Source of the DNA: RGIG1927 sp045546275 | Lineage (GTDB): Bacteria > Bacillota > Clostridia > UMGS1883 | NCBI GenBank assembly: GCA_045546275.1 | Contig: JAZQCM010000027.1 | Span: 1 to 40,396, forward strand | DNA: 40,396 bases | Direction: 5' to 3' | Shown here: positions 38,785 through 40,396 of the stretch, in pieces | How the letters are laid out: the number at the start of each line of letters is the position of its first letter | Numbering within the stretch: position 1 is the stretch's first letter | Notes under the pieces: model-generated | What the model saw: the letters and a program-made list of their open reading frames with translations, nothing else | The model's database searches: none | Told to the model about the DNA's origin: nothing | Position numbers and translations under genes: made by a program

Positions 38785-39669
38785 ATGAAGGATTATATTG
38801 TTAATGCTATAACAAGCTGTGGCAGTATTCGTGTGATAGCCTCAAGCACCACAAATCTTTGCGAAGAGGCACGAAAAATGCACAATTTTTCGCCTACTGC
38901 ATGTGCGGCTGTGGGCAGAGCGCTTACTGCGGCGGCAATGATTGGCAGCACCTTAAAGGGCGAGGAGGACACCCTTACCCTGCAGTTTAAGGGCGACGGA
39001 CCCATTGGCAGAGTGATTGCGGTGAGCGACAACAAAGCCAACGTGAAGGGCTATGCCTCAGACCCCTTTGTGGAGCTCCCCCTTAAGAAAAACGGTCACT
39101 TGGACGTTGGAGGTGCTGTGGGAAGAAATGGCTATTTGTCGGTAATACGTGACTTTGGCTTAAAGGAGCCTTATGTTGGTCAGGTTGACCTGGTTACAGG
39201 GGAAATTGCCGAGGATTTAACCTATTACTATGCAAAAAGTGAACAGCTTCCCTCTGCTGTTGCGCTGGGGGTTATTGTGGATACCGATTTGTCGGTTAAG
39301 AGCGCAGGCGGCTTTATTATTCAGCTTTTGCCCGGTGCTATGGACGAGGATATTGACCGCATTGAAAAGGCAATCGGCGAAATCGGGGAGGTGCCCAGAC
39401 TTATTGAAGAGGGCAAAACTCCACAGGATATTATTGAAATGCTTTTAAAGGGTTATGAAATTGAATATTTTGACTCCATGGAGCCAAAATATTATTGTGA
39501 CTGCTCAAAGGAAAGAATGGCACGAGCAATAATCAGCGTTGGAAAAGAAGAAATCCGCAAAATTATTGACGAGGAAGGCGAAGCTGAGGTTTGCTGTCAG
39601 TTTTGCGACAAAAAGCATCTTTTTAGTAAAGAAGAGCTTGAAGAATTTGAAAAAAAGGCAACAAGATAA
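38785..39669 (+). CDS. hslO: Redox-regulated chaperone Hsp33
   Basis: 294 aa. The N-terminal chaperone domain has 'TAAAMIGSTLKGEEDTLTLQ' and 'GPIGRVIAVSD'. The C-terminal zinc centre has C238-x-C240 and C271-x2-C274 ('YYCDCSKER', 'CCQFCDKKH'), the exact Hsp33 spacing. On oxidation with unfolding stress the cysteines form disulfides, zinc leaves, and the holdase becomes active in the cytoplasm. GGGAAAGGA precedes the ATG within the structured leader. No promoter was recognised, so it may be read from the M42 operon through the leader. Confidence 0.97.
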   Translation: MKDYIVNAITSCGSIRVIASSTTNLCEEARKMHNFSPTACAAVGRALTAAAMIGSTLKGEEDTLTLQFKGDGPIGRVIAVSDNKANVKGYASDPFVELPLKKNGHLDVGGAVGRNGYLSVIRDFGLKEPYVGQVDLVTGEIAEDLTYYYAKSEQLPSAVALGVIVDTDLSVKSAGGFIIQLLPGAMDEDIDRIEKAIGEIGEVPRLIEEGKTPQDIIEMLLKGYEIEYFDSMEPKYYCDCSKERMARAIISVGKEEIRKIIDEEGEAEVCCQFCDKKHLFSKEELEEFEKKATR

Positions 39670-39680
39670 TTAAAGCACAA

Positions 39681-39712
39681 CGGACAAATCCCTTATTTAA
39701 GGGGTTTGTCCG
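39681..39712 (+). terminator. Stem-loop after hslO
   Basis: 14-bp stem CGGACAAATCCCTT/AAGGGGTTTGTCCG (one wobble), loop ATTT. No T-run follows, so termination strength is uncertain. Confidence 0.6.
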
Positions 39713-39749
39713 AAAGTGAAAACTTTTTTCAAAAAAATGAAAAAAAGTG

Positions 39750-39778
39750 TTGACAAAATGAATTTGCGTTGCTATAAT
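39750..39778 (+). promoter_or_regulatory. tRNA operon promoter
   Basis: Exact consensus TTGACA (39750-39755), 17-bp spacer, TATAAT (39773-39778), with an extended -10 TGC. About 40 bp before the first tRNA. Confidence 0.95.
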
Positions 39779-39818
39779 ACTATTGTTGCTGAAAAACAGC
39801 ACAGCCAAAATGGTGTAT

Positions 39819-39894
39819 GGGAGTTTAGCTCAGCTGGGAGAGCATCTGCCTTACAAGCAGAGGGTCAGAGGTTCGAGTCCTCTAACTCCCACCA
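39819..39894 (+). tRNA. tRNA-Val(TAC)
   Basis: 76 nt with encoded CCA. Acceptor GGGAGTT/AACTCCC; anticodon loop CTTACAA in stem TCTGC/GCAGA; T-arm GTTCGAGTC. Reads GUA and probably other Val codons. Confidence 0.96.
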
Positions 39895-39897
39895 TTT

Positions 39898-39974
39898 GGC
39901 CCGGTAGCTCAGTTGGTTAGAGCGCCAGCCTGTCACGCTGGAGGTCGAGGGTTCGAGCCCCTTCCGGGTCGCCA
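39898..39974 (+). tRNA. tRNA-Asp(GTC)
   Basis: 77 nt with encoded CCA. Acceptor GGCCCGG/CCGGGTC (one G-T), anticodon stem CCAGC/GCTGG with loop CTGTCAC, discriminator G as usual for tRNA-Asp. Three bases after tRNA-Val. Confidence 0.96.
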
Positions 39975-39979
39975 TTTTT

Positions 39980-40055
39980 GCCTCTGTAGCTCAGTCGGTA
40001 GAGCAGGGGACTGAAAATCCCCGTGTCATTGGTTCGATTCCGATCGGAGGCACCA
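39980..40055 (+). tRNA. tRNA-Phe(GAA)
   Basis: 76 nt with encoded CCA. Acceptor GCCTCTG/CGGAGGC, anticodon stem GGGGA/TCCCC with loop CTGAAAA, discriminator A. Confidence 0.96.
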
Positions 40056-40058
40056 TTT

Positions 40059-40133
40059 GCGGGAGTGGCTCAGTGGTAGAGCGTCACCTTGCCAAGGTGA
40101 ACGTCGCGAGTTCGAATCTCGTCTTCCGCTCCA
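40059..40133 (+). tRNA. tRNA-Gly(GCC)
   Basis: 75 nt with encoded CCA. Acceptor GCGGGAG/CTTCCGC, anticodon stem TCACC/GGTGA with loop TTGCCAA, discriminator T. Confidence 0.95.
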
Positions 40134-40134
40134 G

Positions 40135-40170
40135 AAAATATGCAAAAGGTGCAAACCTTTTGCATATTTT
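40135..40170. terminator. Perfect 16-bp stem-loop between tRNA-Gly and tRNA-Cys
   Basis: AAAATATGCAAAAGGT (40135-40150), loop GCAA, ACCTTTTGCATATTTT (40155-40170). It has the form of a bidirectional terminator inside the tRNA run; otherwise it could be an RNA processing signal. Confidence 0.7.
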
Positions 40171-40184
40171 ATCTAATTTAATAT

Positions 40185-40258
40185 GGCGCCATGGCCAAGT
40201 GGTAAGGCACGGGCCTGCAAAGCCTTTACCCCCAGTTCGAATCTGGGTGGCGCCTCCA
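40185..40258 (+). tRNA. tRNA-Cys(GCA)
   Basis: 74 nt with encoded CCA. Acceptor GGCGCCA/TGGCGCC, anticodon loop CTGCAAA, discriminator T as required for Cys identity. Confidence 0.95.
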
Positions 40259-40264
40259 GAATTC

Positions 40265-40303
40265 GCGGTCAAAATAGATGCAATCTGTTTTGACCGCATT
40301 TTT
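40265..40303 (+). terminator. Terminator after tRNA-Cys
   Basis: 15-bp stem GCGGTCAAAATAGAT (40265-40279)/ATCTGTTTTGACCGC (40283-40297) with one wobble, loop GCA, then ATTTTT. Nothing recognisable lies in 40304-40396. Confidence 0.88.
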
Positions 40304-40396
40304 ACGCACTTTTCGGGCGATTTTGAAAAATCCCGTTTGAATAAAAGACAGTAGATGCGCCCACCGTTTCTACCAGTCTTGAACCAGAGACAACGG

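Noticed and set aside
40073..40354. Reading frames on both strands across the tRNA-Gly and tRNA-Cys genes
   Set aside because: They are open only because tRNA genes lack stops in those frames; the tRNAs explain the sequence fully.
40304..40396. Possible gene or integration site after the last tRNA terminator
   Set aside because: Only 93 bases are visible; no conserved motif, ribosome binding site or repeat of a tRNA 3' end could be identified.

Overview
The window looks like a chromosomal segment of a low-to-medium G+C, spore-forming Clostridia (Firmicutes) bacterium, probably an uncultured gut lineage. The signs are a Spo0A master regulator, a complete-looking Firmicute division/cell-wall (dcw) cluster, a MurE with the meso-diaminopimelate motif DNPR, group II ECF transporter genes next to truA, strong AGGAGG-type ribosome binding sites with several TTG starts, and consensus sigma-A promoters. 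No rRNA, CRISPR array, transposase gene or recognisable prophage module was seen.

Layout: (1) 1-3376 holds the 3' part of a large secreted leucine-rich-repeat surface protein. (2) 3413-9175 holds transport and regulation: an aromatic-acid-exporter-like protein and a MATE exporter (minus strand), a divergent sodium-dependent (NSS) transporter, spo0A, and a two-subunit threonine/serine exporter (minus strand). (3) 9311-16260 is a tightly packed eight-gene plus-strand run: RlmI-like methyltransferase, ecfA1, ecfA2, ecfT, truA, a DUF5711 membrane-anchored protein, a CvpA-like protein and a Card1-like CARF nuclease. (4) 16288-18920 (minus strand) is a murD-murL pair. (5) 19280-30295 is the dcw cluster mraZ, rsmH, ftsL, PBP/spoVD, murE, mraY, ftsW, murG, murA, divIB, then ftsZ with its own promoter. 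(6) 31566-34338 holds an orphan DUF6291 protein, a Cof-type HAD phosphatase and an HtrA-like protease. (7) 34373-34760 is an unusual gene-free, G+C-rich, hairpin-rich block, followed by a DUF4375 lipoprotein. (8) 35490-39669 holds three tandem M42 aminopeptidases and hslO (Hsp33), with a 42-nt repeat after the second and third peptidase. (9) 39819-40258 holds five tRNA genes (Val, Asp, Phe, Gly, Cys).

How it fits together: the centre of the window is a peptidoglycan and division factory. MurA, MurD, MurE, MraY and MurG build lipid II; FtsW and the PASTA-PBP polymerise and cross-link it; FtsL, DivIB and FtsZ place it at the septum; MraZ probably autoregulates the cluster. murF is missing from the cluster. 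murD has moved out and is coupled to a gene for a MurL-type glutamate epimerase, which suggests the MurD2/MurL route (add L-Glu, then epimerise on the nucleotide precursor) rather than free D-Glu from a racemase. This is the most interesting biological hypothesis in the window. Next are the orphan Card1-like CARF nuclease in a housekeeping operon, the tandem 21-bp-spaced elements at the mraZ promoter, the repeat-derived structured leader before hslO, and a Spo0A lacking the usual receiver-domain Thr/Ser.
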